Positions 19,916-27,378 of a stretch of 42,731 nt of DNA are shown piece after piece (position 1 is the first letter of the stretch; each line of letters begins with the position of its first letter). This DNA comes from a virus: IMG/VR virus record IMGVR_UViG_3300036760_000162, positions 1 through 42,731 of that record; one strand, 5' to 3'. A program made the position numbers and the translations under genes. The notes beneath the pieces are model-generated. The model was given only the letters and a program-made list of their open reading frames with translations. It ran no database searches and was not told the DNA's origin.

Positions 19916-20550
19916 AGCCCTACTACGAGCACGCGGGGATCACGATCTATCACGGTGACTGCCGGGAGGTGCTGCCTCACGTTCAGGCGGACGTGCTCGT
20001 GACCGACCCGCCGTATGGAATGGCGTTCGTGTCGTCCAAGACGACACGGCGACCAATCACAAACGACCACGACTCGTCAGCGCGCGACGAAGTGTTGGCC
20101 GTGTGGGGAGAGCGACCCGCCCTAGTATTCGGCAACTGGCGCGTTCCTAGGCCGCCCGCAACACGGCAGCTAATCACTTGGTTCAAGTCCAGCGTCGGCC
20201 CCGGGATGGGCGACCTGTCGCTGCCGTGGGGAAGCGCAACCGAGGAAATATACGTGCTCGGCAACGGCTGGCGCGGGGAGCGCCGCGCGAACTTCATCGA
20301 AACATCCGAGCAGCGCGGCAACCCCTACGGTGCCTCCGCGCTGCTCGGACACCCAACGCCAAAGCCGGTAGGCCTAATGGAGTGGCTGCTTCAATGCGCG
20401 CCCAACGGCGTTGTGCTTGACCCGTTTGCCGGTGTTGGCGCGACGCTCTTGGCCGCGAAGAACCTCGGCCGTCGCGCCATCGGCGTCGAGATCGAGGAAC
20501 GCTACTGCGAGATCGCTGCCAGGCGGCTCGCGCAGGAAATCCTACTCTGA
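19912..20550 (+). CDS. DNA methyltransferase (N4-cytosine/N6-adenine, beta-type order)
   Basis: 212 residues from the GTG at 19912. ITIYHGDCREVLPHV leads to the catalytic motif IV DPPY (residues 32-35) in VTDPPYGMAF. Motif I, DPFAGVGATLLAAK, follows near residue 170 after HPTPKP. Catalytic motif first and SAM motif last is the beta-type order. The target-recognition part between them is short (about 110 residues), as in orphan phage enzymes. No restriction partner is nearby, so it probably protects phage DNA from host nucleases or regulates its own transcription. Amino-methyltransferase specificity (A or C) cannot be read from the sequence. Confidence 0.9.
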   Translation: MKPYYEHAGITIYHGDCREVLPHVQADVLVTDPPYGMAFVSSKTTRRPITNDHDSSARDEVLAVWGERPALVFGNWRVPRPPATRQLITWFKSSVGPGMGDLSLPWGSATEEIYVLGNGWRGERRANFIETSEQRGNPYGASALLGHPTPKPVGLMEWLLQCAPNGVVLDPFAGVGATLLAAKNLGRRAIGVEIEERYCEIAARRLAQEILL

Positions 20551-20568
20551 CCGAAAGGAGACTGACCG

Positions 20569-20640
20569 ATGCTGCTCGACTGGCTGTTCCGGCTGGAAGG
20601 ACGCGGCCCAATCGACATCCTCTGGTGGCTCTGGAGATGA
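20569..20640 (+). CDS. 23-residue Trp-rich peptide
   Basis: MLLDWLFRLEGRG then PIDILWWLWR. AAAGGAG lies eight bases before the ATG, and its stop overlaps the next start by ATGA. It would be membrane-active by composition, or just a coupler. Confidence 0.45.
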   Translation: MLLDWLFRLEGRGPIDILWWLWR

Positions 20641-20873
20641 AGCGCCCGCCGCTTGTCGAAGTGGAATGGACCGACCATTGCGGGTGGTCGCAGTGGGCGC
20701 CGCGCGAGGAGCACGCCAAGGGAATGGGGCTAGCCTGCACCACGGCCGGGTATCTGTTGAGTAAGACGCCCAAGCATCTCGTGATCGCGCTCAACCTGTC
20801 GGAGACGCGAGCCGACAGCAGCATCACGCTCATCCGTTCGTGCGTGAAGCGCATCCGCAGGCTCAAGCGATGA
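20637..20873 (+). CDS. Hypothetical protein, 78 aa
   Basis: ATGA overlap. Strand-rich beginning VEVEWTDHCGWSQWAPREEH; then TTAGYLLSKTPKHLVIALN and a basic end SCVKRIRRLKR. The layout W-x-D-(A/H)-x-G-W followed by TxGYL(L/V) and xxHLVIA is like a common small phage protein of unknown role. Confidence 0.65.
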   Translation: MKRPPLVEVEWTDHCGWSQWAPREEHAKGMGLACTTAGYLLSKTPKHLVIALNLSETRADSSITLIRSCVKRIRRLKR

Positions 20874-20986
20874 GGTTCTACCCCAGAAAGGTGGACCGGA
20901 ACCACAAGGCAATCGCTGACGCCCTGACCGCCGCCGGGTGCACGGTCACGACCCTGCATGTCGATTCCGTCAGGACGAAGCCGTGA
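20870..20986 (+). pseudogene. Truncated phage nuclease, N-terminus only
   Basis: 38 residues in an ATGA overlap: MRFYPRKVDRNHKAIADALTA then AGCTVTTLHVD. It matches the start of small phage nucleases of the PD-(D/E)xK/Holliday-junction type, in which the same block (DxNHxxIxxALxxAG then V, then LH) precedes the catalytic Asp and E-x-K. None of the catalytic residues follow; the frame ends after eight further codons. It is probably the stub left when a NinG-like gene replaced the rest, or a very short functional peptide. Confidence 0.45.
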
Positions 20987-21381
20987 TTCGTCGACGAGCC
21001 AAATCCCGCGCGGGCATCACCGCAGCACAGAAGATCGAACTCGACTCGCTCGCCCGCTACTTCGTGATGCTCCGTGCCGGGGCGTTTCTGTTCACGGATG
21101 AAGGCCGCAGGCAGTGGCGAGGAGGCTGCCAACGATGCGGCAAGATCGAATGGCTCTCCTGGTGCCACGTCTTCACCCGTTCCCGCTACTCAGTCCGCTG
21201 GGACCCTGACAACTCCTTCGCTTGGTGTCGTGGGTGTCACAGGTGGATGGACCAGCATTGGGAGTCCAAGCGTGACTGGGTCATCGAAAGGATCGGTCAG
21301 AAGGCCTTCGACCGTCTCAAGATGCGAGCGCAAGCCTGCACGAAACCTGACTACAACCTCGTGAAGCTGTCGCTGCGATGA
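20983..21381 (+). CDS. NinG/Rap-like HNH recombination nuclease
   Basis: 132 residues from a GTG overlapping the stub's stop by GTGA. Core: CQRCGKIEWLSWCHVFTRSRYSVRWDPDN and FAWCRGCHRWMDQHW, then WVIERIGQKAFDRLKM. Two CxxC pairs hold zinc. The segment where NinG has GHF is here CHVF, followed by RW(D) and N. This is the arrangement of phage NinG (lambda Rap), which processes branched recombination intermediates. An ordinary HNH nuclease is an alternative. Neighbours (SSB, Gp157, methyltransferase) fit DNA metabolism. Confidence 0.75.
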   Translation: MIRRRAKSRAGITAAQKIELDSLARYFVMLRAGAFLFTDEGRRQWRGGCQRCGKIEWLSWCHVFTRSRYSVRWDPDNSFAWCRGCHRWMDQHWESKRDWVIERIGQKAFDRLKMRAQACTKPDYNLVKLSLR

Positions 21382-21602
21382 GCCCAACATCCCACCATGT
21401 TCTTAGGCTTCAGCGTGATGAACTCATCCGTTCTGGTCTCTGTGTGCGTTGCCACGAAGCCAACGACAACCGGCACAAGACCACCAAGAATGGCGTCCCG
21501 TGCGTAACCTGTACGGACTGTCTTGAGCATGAGCGCATGAAGATCGGCAAGCGCCGCCGTGAGGCGGTACGGCAGTTCACATCAATGAAAGGAGACGGCT
21601 AG
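21378..21602 (+). CDS. Small zinc-binding protein, 74 aa
   Basis: ATGA overlap. LIRSGLCVRCHEAN and VTCTDCLEHERMKIGKRRRE give two CxxC pairs and a basic helical end, like short phage proteins with a single zinc ribbon. Last gene of the rightward run. Confidence 0.6.
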   Translation: MSPTSHHVLRLQRDELIRSGLCVRCHEANDNRHKTTKNGVPCVTCTDCLEHERMKIGKRRREAVRQFTSMKGDG

Positions 21603-21640
21603 CGACGGTTGGAGAGGAACAGTTCAAATGGCAGAGAAAT

Positions 21641-21680
21641 GCCCCGGTGCCGTGGTGACGCCGGGGCTCTCTCTTTCGCT
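21641..21680. terminator. Bidirectional terminator between convergent operons
   Basis: GCCCCGGTG (21641-21649) pairs with CGCCGGGGC (21659-21667), a nine-base stem with one G-T pair. T-rich TCTCTCTTT follows on the plus strand, and ATTTCTC follows the stem on the minus strand. It lies 38 bases after the last early gene and just after the end of the leftward operon. Confidence 0.7.
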
Positions 21681-21685
21681 CCGCT

Positions 21686-22189
21686 TCACTTACCCATCAA
21701 CTCGGTCTTCCTCGCCGAGCCGCTGCTGGACCCGAAGTAATAGGACAGTACGCTCGTCACACCACCCGAGAGCATGCCAAGCAGCAGGGTGAACGCATCG
21801 CGGTTCTCGGCCGGTATCTTCTGCTTGAACATCAGGAACATCAGCGAGAAGAAAGCACCGTTGAGTCCAAGTGCAAGTACGGCGGGAATCCAGTCCTTGA
21901 CCGCCACCTCGCGTTTGCGGGCCGAATCACGATCCTCCACCCCGAGCTTCTCAAGGTTGAGTTCGTGGTCGAGAACGAACTTGGCGTACTCCTGCTCCAG
22001 CTCCTTGAGCTTGAGGAAGGTCGCGGGATCGGCCTTGAGAACCGCTTCGGCCACCTGAGTCTCGGAGGCCTTCTCATTTCCGAGCAAGACCCCGGCGAGT
22101 TTCCTGACGACGCCGCCAGCGAGAGGACCGCCCAGAGCCTGAGCAATGGTCGGGGCGACCTGCCCGAGAACATCTTTCCAGCCAGCCAT
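21686..22189 (-). CDS. Holin, GTA-type (three-span) family
   Basis: 167 residues. The ATG at 22189 is chosen because AAGGAG lies directly upstream; a GTG at 22195 overlaps that site. The protein has a Gly/Ala-rich helical start (IAQALGGPLAGGVVRKLAGVL), a charged coiled region (EEAKF-like: LELEQEYAKFVLDHELN), then two spans IPAVLALGLNGAFFSLMF and FTLLLGMLSGGVTSVLSYYFGSSSGS. The final block and the Asp/Arg-rich helix before WIPAVLA match the GTA_holin_3TM family, in which LxGMLxxGVxxVLxYYFGSSxGS is characteristic. Terminal gene of the leftward operon and probable membrane pore for lysis. Confidence 0.8.
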   Translation of the reverse strand: MAGWKDVLGQVAPTIAQALGGPLAGGVVRKLAGVLLGNEKASETQVAEAVLKADPATFLKLKELEQEYAKFVLDHELNLEKLGVEDRDSARKREVAVKDWIPAVLALGLNGAFFSLMFLMFKQKIPAENRDAFTLLLGMLSGGVTSVLSYYFGSSSGSARKTELMGK

Positions 22190-22204
22190 CGTCACTCCTT
22201 CTAG

Positions 22205-22528
22205 CTAGGGAAGCAGTCGGCGCATCTGGCGGAACTCTGCCAACGCCTTCACTCGTTCAACCGAACCCGCCGGTTCCAGCGTGAAGGTCGCTTGTAGTTC
22301 GGCGATGCGCGTCAGGCGTTCGAGGCGCATGTCCTCTGCGTCAAGCCGCTGGATCATCTTCAAGTCGGACGCCGCCCGTGCCTGCGCTTCTGCCTTGATC
22401 GGGCGCATGAGCCACCACGCGAGTCCACCATAGATGATGGCCGTCAGGGTCAGCACCGTGAGCGCCGACTGAGCGATGATCTGTATGCGTGTGCTGAAAG
22501 AGAGCAGGCCGTTTTCTTTCGCGTTCAT
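22205..22528 (-). CDS. Membrane-anchored coiled-coil protein (i-spanin/Rz-like)
   Basis: 107 residues. One predicted span (residues 17-41: [24 protein letters not shown]) is followed by a periplasmic helical stretch rich in Glu, Arg and Ala ([32 protein letters not shown]). That topology and size fit an inner-membrane spanin. It lies between a DUF5675-like protein and the holin. No lipoprotein partner (o-spanin) is seen as an embedded ORF, so a single-component alternative cannot be excluded. Overlaps its upstream neighbour by ATGA. Confidence 0.6.
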   Translation of the reverse strand: MNAKENGLLSFSTRIQIIAQSALTVLTLTAIIYGGLAWWLMRPIKAEAQARAASDLKMIQRLDAEDMRLERLTRIAELQATFTLEPAGSVERVKALAEFRQMRRLLP

Positions 22529-22941
22529 GCACTGGGTTCTCCGGAAGGAACCACGTCGATCCAGACTTCTTCCTCGTCCAGTACGGGGAACACCTTCGAT
22601 TCGAGGGCTTCAAGGGCGATGTGGCTGCGTTCCACCGTTGCCCCAACACGGTCACATCCCACGAGCGGACAACCCTCGGTGTCCCAGACGGTGTTCCCCG
22701 AATGGATGCGGATACCCGCGAAGTTCGGCACGTCGAGCAGGTGGAACATGACCCGCTTGAAACGGTTGCTGTAGTCCTTCACCACCCGGTAAGTGCCGTA
22801 GGGAATGGCCGTCTTGCCGGGAACTTTCGGACCGTCGCGAACAGTGTCTTCGAGGACCCAGCACTCGTAATGACCGTCGATGTAAAGCTGGCCCATCGTG
22901 TAGTCGGGTGTCAGGTCGAGGCGGGAGAGTCGGAGTCTCAC
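22525..22941 (-). CDS. DUF5675-like putative lysis enzyme
   Basis: 138 residues. [40 protein letters not shown], then [25 protein letters not shown] follow the DUF5675 pattern. His and Cys in IHSG...EGC resemble the active site of L,D-transpeptidase (YkuD)-like enzymes. Phage DUF5675 genes often sit in lysis cassettes, as here (spanin-like and holin genes follow). No other endolysin is visible in the window, so this is the best candidate for the peptidoglycan-degrading function; direct evidence is lacking. Confidence 0.7.
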   Translation of the reverse strand: MRLRLSRLDLTPDYTMGQLYIDGHYECWVLEDTVRDGPKVPGKTAIPYGTYRVVKDYSNRFKRVMFHLLDVPNFAGIRIHSGNTVWDTEGCPLVGCDRVGATVERSHIALEALESKVFPVLDEEEVWIDVVPSGEPSA

Positions 22942-24422
22942 TTGGCGGCCCTTCTCGGTTCGCTACCGAACGCCCCGACAAGGCGGGCCGTTTGACTGGT
23001 CGCGTCGGCAAGCGACGGATGGTTGAGGATCAGCGCGAGTTGGGAAAGGAGTTCCGGCGAAGAGATTGCCGCACCCACCCCGGCACCAATGCCGAAGTCT
23101 CGGTAGTTGTTTCCGCCGGGGATCGCAGCCGCAGCACTACCAACAGCGAGAGGCACCGCCGCCCGACGCGCGACCCTGCCCCAAACGTTCTTGTTCCCGA
23201 GCGGTGCGATGATGTCCCGCACGCCCATGAGTTCCTGCGTCAGGCGCTTGCTCTCCTCCAGACTGATCGCCCCACGCTCGGGATGGATCTCCGTGATGCC
23301 ATCCGAGATCACCCGCAGGAGTTTGCGCCCGTTGTCGGCGAACTTCTTGAGGAACACAGCCTCGGCCGACTGGGTCGCATCCAGTACAGGGGCTCCGAGC
23401 CCCTTCGCTGCAGCCGTGGCCTGCGCGTGTAGCGCCTTGGCCTCTTCGTCGGCGATCCTCACCAGGCGGTCAAGTTGGATGGGGGTGAAATCGCGGAACT
23501 GGGGTGCCATGCGCCTCCCCTGTCCACTCCCATAGGGGATGACGCCTTCCTCGAAAGTCGTGGGAAGATGGTTGCGCTTCAAGAAGGCGATCGCGTATTT
23601 CTTGAACTCGCTCTCCTGTACCGCACCGGACGGGAGAAAGTTTTCGGCCGTGGTTTCGCCGAGATCCTGCAGCACGTTCTTGATGAACGGAGCCGAGGGG
23701 ATCACGTTCCCCTGCTCGCCCGCACGCAACAGGATGCGACGGCTGATACCCGCGGCGTCCTCGATCTTGGTCTTGAGCTTCGCGATGCCGCCAGCGGTGG
23801 CCGCAATACCCTCTCGTATCGCCACCTGTGCGGCCTCGGGAGTCCACCTGCGGGCCGCCAGCATGGCCGCGTTCATCAGCGGCTTGCCGAGCGCCTTGGC
23901 CCCCGCACCGATCACTCGCCCACCACCCTCCATAGCCGTCTGGATGGCGGCCTCCGTGCCGATAGAAGACAGGGCGTCCTGCGGGGTCTTGGGGGCCTCG
24001 ATGCCCATTGCGTGGTCGACCAACTGGCGGACGGCCTCCCCACCCGCGCCGCCCACGGCCGCCCCCCCGAGGGCTCCGGGGACACCACCGATGCCCAAGC
24101 CGAAAACCGTGCCGCCTGCACCGCCAAGGGCACCCCCTGCGGCTCCTCCAATACCAGGAAGGTTCTTGACCAGCCACGGCTCGTCGAGGCCAGCAGGGGA
24201 CGCTACGGGCGGCTCAGCGGGCAACCCCGAGTCGGCCTGCTCTGCCGGGGTGAGGCGCTGCTCCTGTTTCCGGGTTGGCATGGCACGCGTATGGGCAGCG
24301 ATCATCACGTCACCGGCACGGGTGAAGCCTTTTTCGAGCGCCTTCTTGACGTTGAACTTGGTCGAGTCGACAACCTTGGTGGCGGTCCCGTCAGGAGAGC
24401 GTAGGCGGATCATCATTCCCAT
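22938..24422 (-). CDS. Internal virion/ejection protein, Gly-rich
   Basis: 494 residues. The N-terminus is basic; residues 90-140 form a Gly/Ala zipper ([20 protein letters not shown] and [18 protein letters not shown]) able to insert in membranes. A helical middle follows ([16 protein letters not shown]), and the C-terminus returns to small residues (AAAIPGGN). Together with the two genes upstream it fits the ejection-protein set of short-tailed phages, which leave the head and form a channel across the envelope. Glycine zippers of this kind occur in such proteins. No enzymatic motif. Overlaps the DUF5675-like gene by ATGA. Confidence 0.65.
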   Translation of the reverse strand: MGMMIRLRSPDGTATKVVDSTKFNVKKALEKGFTRAGDVMIAAHTRAMPTRKQEQRLTPAEQADSGLPAEPPVASPAGLDEPWLVKNLPGIGGAAGGALGGAGGTVFGLGIGGVPGALGGAAVGGAGGEAVRQLVDHAMGIEAPKTPQDALSSIGTEAAIQTAMEGGGRVIGAGAKALGKPLMNAAMLAARRWTPEAAQVAIREGIAATAGGIAKLKTKIEDAAGISRRILLRAGEQGNVIPSAPFIKNVLQDLGETTAENFLPSGAVQESEFKKYAIAFLKRNHLPTTFEEGVIPYGSGQGRRMAPQFRDFTPIQLDRLVRIADEEAKALHAQATAAAKGLGAPVLDATQSAEAVFLKKFADNGRKLLRVISDGITEIHPERGAISLEESKRLTQELMGVRDIIAPLGNKNVWGRVARRAAVPLAVGSAAAAIPGGNNYRDFGIGAGVGAAISSPELLSQLALILNHPSLADATSQTARLVGAFGSEPRRAAK

Positions 24423-24425
24423 CGG

Positions 24426-25649
24426 CTACCTCTGCAGGTCGGGGTCGGAGAACGCATCACCACCGTCGGAGGTGGTGGGTCTGGGGCTTGCCTTCCCGAA
24501 GAACGATTCCTCCTTGCGCTTGAGGAAGTTGCGCTCCCAATCAAGGTTCTTCTTCGCCTTCTCGTAGGTGTCGGTGATCTTCGGCCACCGCTGCATCATC
24601 ATGTTGACCTCCGACTGGTTGAGTCGGAAGCCAGACCCGGCTCCTGCGGCAAGCGCCTGAATGGCACGGATGCCCACGATGGACGTGCTGTTGAAGGCTG
24701 CGATCTCATCGTTCGTCTGGAAAGTGCTCGCAAGAACGTTCTTTCCGGCCGACTCAAGGCGGACCACTGCCCCACGCGCTCCCTGTCCTGCCGTCTTGGG
24801 CAGGAACTTGGACATCGCCGTATCGATATCGTCCATGCTAGCCGTGACTTCTTTGATCGTCGCGAATCGGTCAGCGGTTTCCTTGTTGATTGCCTTCAAA
24901 CCATTGGCCTTTGCGTAGGCCATCGCCGCGTGTTTGTCCGTGGGGGTCGGTACGTTCGTCAGGTCGAGATAGCGATTCCCGAACGCGCTCTCGCTGATGA
25001 GTGAATCGAAGTAGTCCGCAGCAGCAGTCTTTGCGGCCGCCGCCTTGGCGTTTGCTCCGATCTCCGCCACACGGATGGAAGTCGCGTTGTTCATCCGTGT
25101 ACGTGCGGTGTCGCCCGTCTCCTGCGTCTGCAGCCGTGCCGCCGCCGCATTATCCTGCTGGGTTTGCAGCAGGACCTGCAGCGTCTTGGCAAGTTGCTCA
25201 GAATCCTTCCGTGATTTCTCCGCGATCTCTAGATTCCCCGCAGCCTCAGCAGCCGCAGCCTTCTTGTCGTAGGTGTCTTTCAGGGCCGTCAGGTTGTCCA
25301 TGCGGGCACGAATCAGGTCGTCCTGCGCGCCCTTCAAGTTCTCGTGGGCGCGTTGCGAGTAGGACTTGTCGCCCGACAGGATGCTCGCGACATTCCCTGC
25401 GAACTGCGGCATGGACTGGGCCAGAGGGTCCAACTGCGGGGGCGGGGCGGCTGCGGCACCCTGATAGGCAGTGCCTGCGGTAGCCGCCGCCTCCGATGCG
25501 GCTTTCGTCCGTGCGGCAAGTTCTGCCGCCTGCTGCTGGTTCGCTGCTTCGCTCTGGGACAACAGTCCCTGTGGGGTCAACGTATGCTGCAGGCTCGCCA
25601 TGAGCACGGCCCCAAGGTCCATGCCCTCGAAGCCGGGGATCAGTCCCAT
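24426..25649 (-). CDS. Internal virion protein, Ala/Gln-rich helical
   Basis: 407 residues. Residues 25-230 are rich in Ala, Gln and Thr and contain coiled-coil segments (QQAAELAARTKAASEAAATAG; DKKAAAAEAAGNLEIAEKSRKD). The last third reads FATIKEVTASMDDIDTAMSKF and FRLNQSEVNMMMQRWPKITD, resembling ejection proteins of podoviruses. It lies between two other probable ejection proteins and downstream of the tail genes. Function is inferred from composition and position. Confidence 0.6.
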   Translation of the reverse strand: MGLIPGFEGMDLGAVLMASLQHTLTPQGLLSQSEAANQQQAAELAARTKAASEAAATAGTAYQGAAAAPPPQLDPLAQSMPQFAGNVASILSGDKSYSQRAHENLKGAQDDLIRARMDNLTALKDTYDKKAAAAEAAGNLEIAEKSRKDSEQLAKTLQVLLQTQQDNAAAARLQTQETGDTARTRMNNATSIRVAEIGANAKAAAAKTAAADYFDSLISESAFGNRYLDLTNVPTPTDKHAAMAYAKANGLKAINKETADRFATIKEVTASMDDIDTAMSKFLPKTAGQGARGAVVRLESAGKNVLASTFQTNDEIAAFNSTSIVGIRAIQALAAGAGSGFRLNQSEVNMMMQRWPKITDTYEKAKKNLDWERNFLKRKEESFFGKASPRPTTSDGGDAFSDPDLQR

Positions 25650-25652
25650 GAC

Positions 25653-26240
25653 CTACCTCGCTGCCTGCGGCGTGAAGAGCGACGGGAACTTGGTCCGCAT
25701 GTACGCCTGCAGGTAGGGCTCGAACGCCGTCAGGCCAGCCCCGAACAACTGCTGGCTCTGGCTCGGTCCGCTGACCGTTCCCTTGAGGGCTTCGATCTGG
25801 CTGGCGATGTTCTGCTGCGCCATGTTACCCGCCGCCGTGTGTGCGGCCGTCCGGATGCCCGCGAGCTGGCTGCCCACGAGGCTGGGCGTCAGACCGCTCA
25901 GGACCGCCCCGGTGCCCGTGGTGCCGATTCCTCTAGCAGCAAGGCTGGCTGCCACCTCGTTGGAGGTCTGGTTGGCCCCGGTTGCGATGGTTCCCTGCGC
26001 CTGCGAGTAGGCGGGGCTGGAGATGTTCTGGCGGTAGAACTGCTCCGTCAGCTTGGCGATCTGGTCCGGTGACATGAGCGAGAGGATCTGGCGCCGCAGT
26101 TTGGCCTGCTGGTCCTCCCCCCCGAACAACTTGGAGAATAGAGCCGGACCGAAATAGATGAGCAGCGGCAGAAGCAGGCTCAAGCCGCCAGTGACGGGGG
26201 CGAGCGGGGCGGCAGCGACAACGGCAGGGGCGACAGACAT
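25653..26240 (-). CDS. Virion-associated hydrophobic protein
   Basis: 195 residues. Hydrophobic start (APAVVAAAPLAPVTGG, then LSLLLPLLIYFGPALFSKLF), one probable span, and an Ala/Thr/Gly/Gln-rich helical remainder with repeated small residues (GTTGTGAVLSG). Ends KFPSLFTPQ. It fits the smaller of the ejection proteins or a tail-tip component. GGGAGG precedes the start. Confidence 0.55.
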   Translation of the reverse strand: MSVAPAVVAAAPLAPVTGGLSLLLPLLIYFGPALFSKLFGGEDQQAKLRRQILSLMSPDQIAKLTEQFYRQNISSPAYSQAQGTIATGANQTSNEVAASLAARGIGTTGTGAVLSGLTPSLVGSQLAGIRTAAHTAAGNMAQQNIASQIEALKGTVSGPSQSQQLFGAGLTAFEPYLQAYMRTKFPSLFTPQAAR

Positions 26241-26295
26241 TTCGGTACCTCCCTTTGGTGCAACCCTACGCCCCGAGCGAACCGGGGGAAAGTGC

Positions 26296-27378
26296 TTATC
26301 CGAGCGCCTCGGTCCGGACGTGAATCTCGTAGGCGGGGCTGCCGGTTCCTGCCGTGAACGTGGTTGTGTAGGTGATGTTCTGACTCGCCGCGAGGTTCAA
26401 GACCACCGACCCCTGAGAATGCGCGTTGAGCACTGTCAGGTCATGAGCAACACCGACTGCGGCGGCAATCAATGGTACATCGAGCGTCTGGGCGGTGCCG
26501 TCATTCCACGCCACGGTGGCCTTGACCGATGCTCCACCACCTCCGGCCGTCGTCGTCTTGAGGTAGACGGAGACGCGGTACATCCCGGCCGTGTCTGCGG
26601 CCCCAGTAAGCAATGTGGTTGCGCCGACGCTGCCAGTCTGGGCAGTGAGATTACTCGTGCCCAGTACTCCTGCTGCACTGGCTGCATTGCCAACAAGGAC
26701 TGGTTGACCGGACAACGTTGCGCTCACGGCTTGTGGAACAAGTGTAAGCATGCCGCTGGTAGAACCATTTAGCTGTAGGCGCTTAGAATAGGCGTATCCA
26801 TTGGCGGTTATGCCAGCGATGAAGGCTGAGTTTCTTCTTACAAATATGGCGTCTGAGGTGTGGCCCGCCGTCAAGAATATTCCGATGCCTTGGGCCTCTG
26901 TGTTTGTTGGGGTTATCGACACACCATCATGTGGATAAATCGTCATCGTTGTTGAGTAGGTTGGGCTGTCTGAAGAGAGGGTGAGCCCATATGGCGATGT
27001 GGTATCAGTGTTGGCATGCGCTATTTTTGAGTTGGCATCGGCGACAGAAGATGGCGTAATGACGATGGTATGCCCTGCACTGGCCGAGAACGTAACCACG
27101 TCAGAGATGGTCTGTCCGCCCCGCCCGGCGAGCAGCAGGTACTGCGAATGGTCATCGAACGCCGTCAGATCGGTCAGCAGATGGTGGCTGCTCACCCCGG
27201 CAATCGTCGTTCCGCTTCCACTCGGTACCTGGCCTTGTTCCACCCGCGCCAGCCCGAACGAGGCATCGCGCGCCCACACGTCGAGCGTGGCGAGCATGGA
27301 GCGCAGGCGTGGAACGAAGTCAGGGGCCTTGGGGTCCGGGAGCGACCCCGGCGAGATGCCCGTGAACTGGGTAGGCAC
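26296..27378 (-). CDS. Tail fibre or tail-spike-like protein
   Basis: 360 residues from a GTG directly after the upstream stop. The N-terminus contains GQVPSGSGTTIAG and HHLLTDLTAFDDHSQYL, an attachment domain of the sort found at the head of phage fibres. The remainder is Ser/Thr/Gly/Val-rich beta structure, with a final lectin-like block (VTVAWNDGTAQTLDVPLIAAA; VVLNLAASQNI). No enzyme motif. The stretch at about 26740-27070 is much less GC-rich than the rest, as in receptor-binding parts exchanged between phages. Receptor binding is inferred. Confidence 0.6.
   Translation of the reverse strand: MPTQFTGISPGSLPDPKAPDFVPRLRSMLATLDVWARDASFGLARVEQGQVPSGSGTTIAGVSSHHLLTDLTAFDDHSQYLLLAGRGGQTISDVVTFSASAGHTIVITPSSVADANSKIAHANTDTTSPYGLTLSSDSPTYSTTMTIYPHDGVSITPTNTEAQGIGIFLTAGHTSDAIFVRRNSAFIAGITANGYAYSKRLQLNGSTSGMLTLVPQAVSATLSGQPVLVGNAASAAGVLGTSNLTAQTGSVGATTLLTGAADTAGMYRVSVYLKTTTAGGGGASVKATVAWNDGTAQTLDVPLIAAAVGVAHDLTVLNAHSQGSVVLNLAASQNITYTTTFTAGTGSPAYEIHVRTEALG

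Noticed and set aside
5532-21602. Integrase or lysogeny module
   Set aside because: No recombinase, excisionase or CI-like repressor with cleavage domain was found; the XRE-like protein alone is not enough.
23475-24567. Two long plus-strand ORFs
   Set aside because: Antisense of the Gly-rich internal virion protein; no site or protein-like composition.
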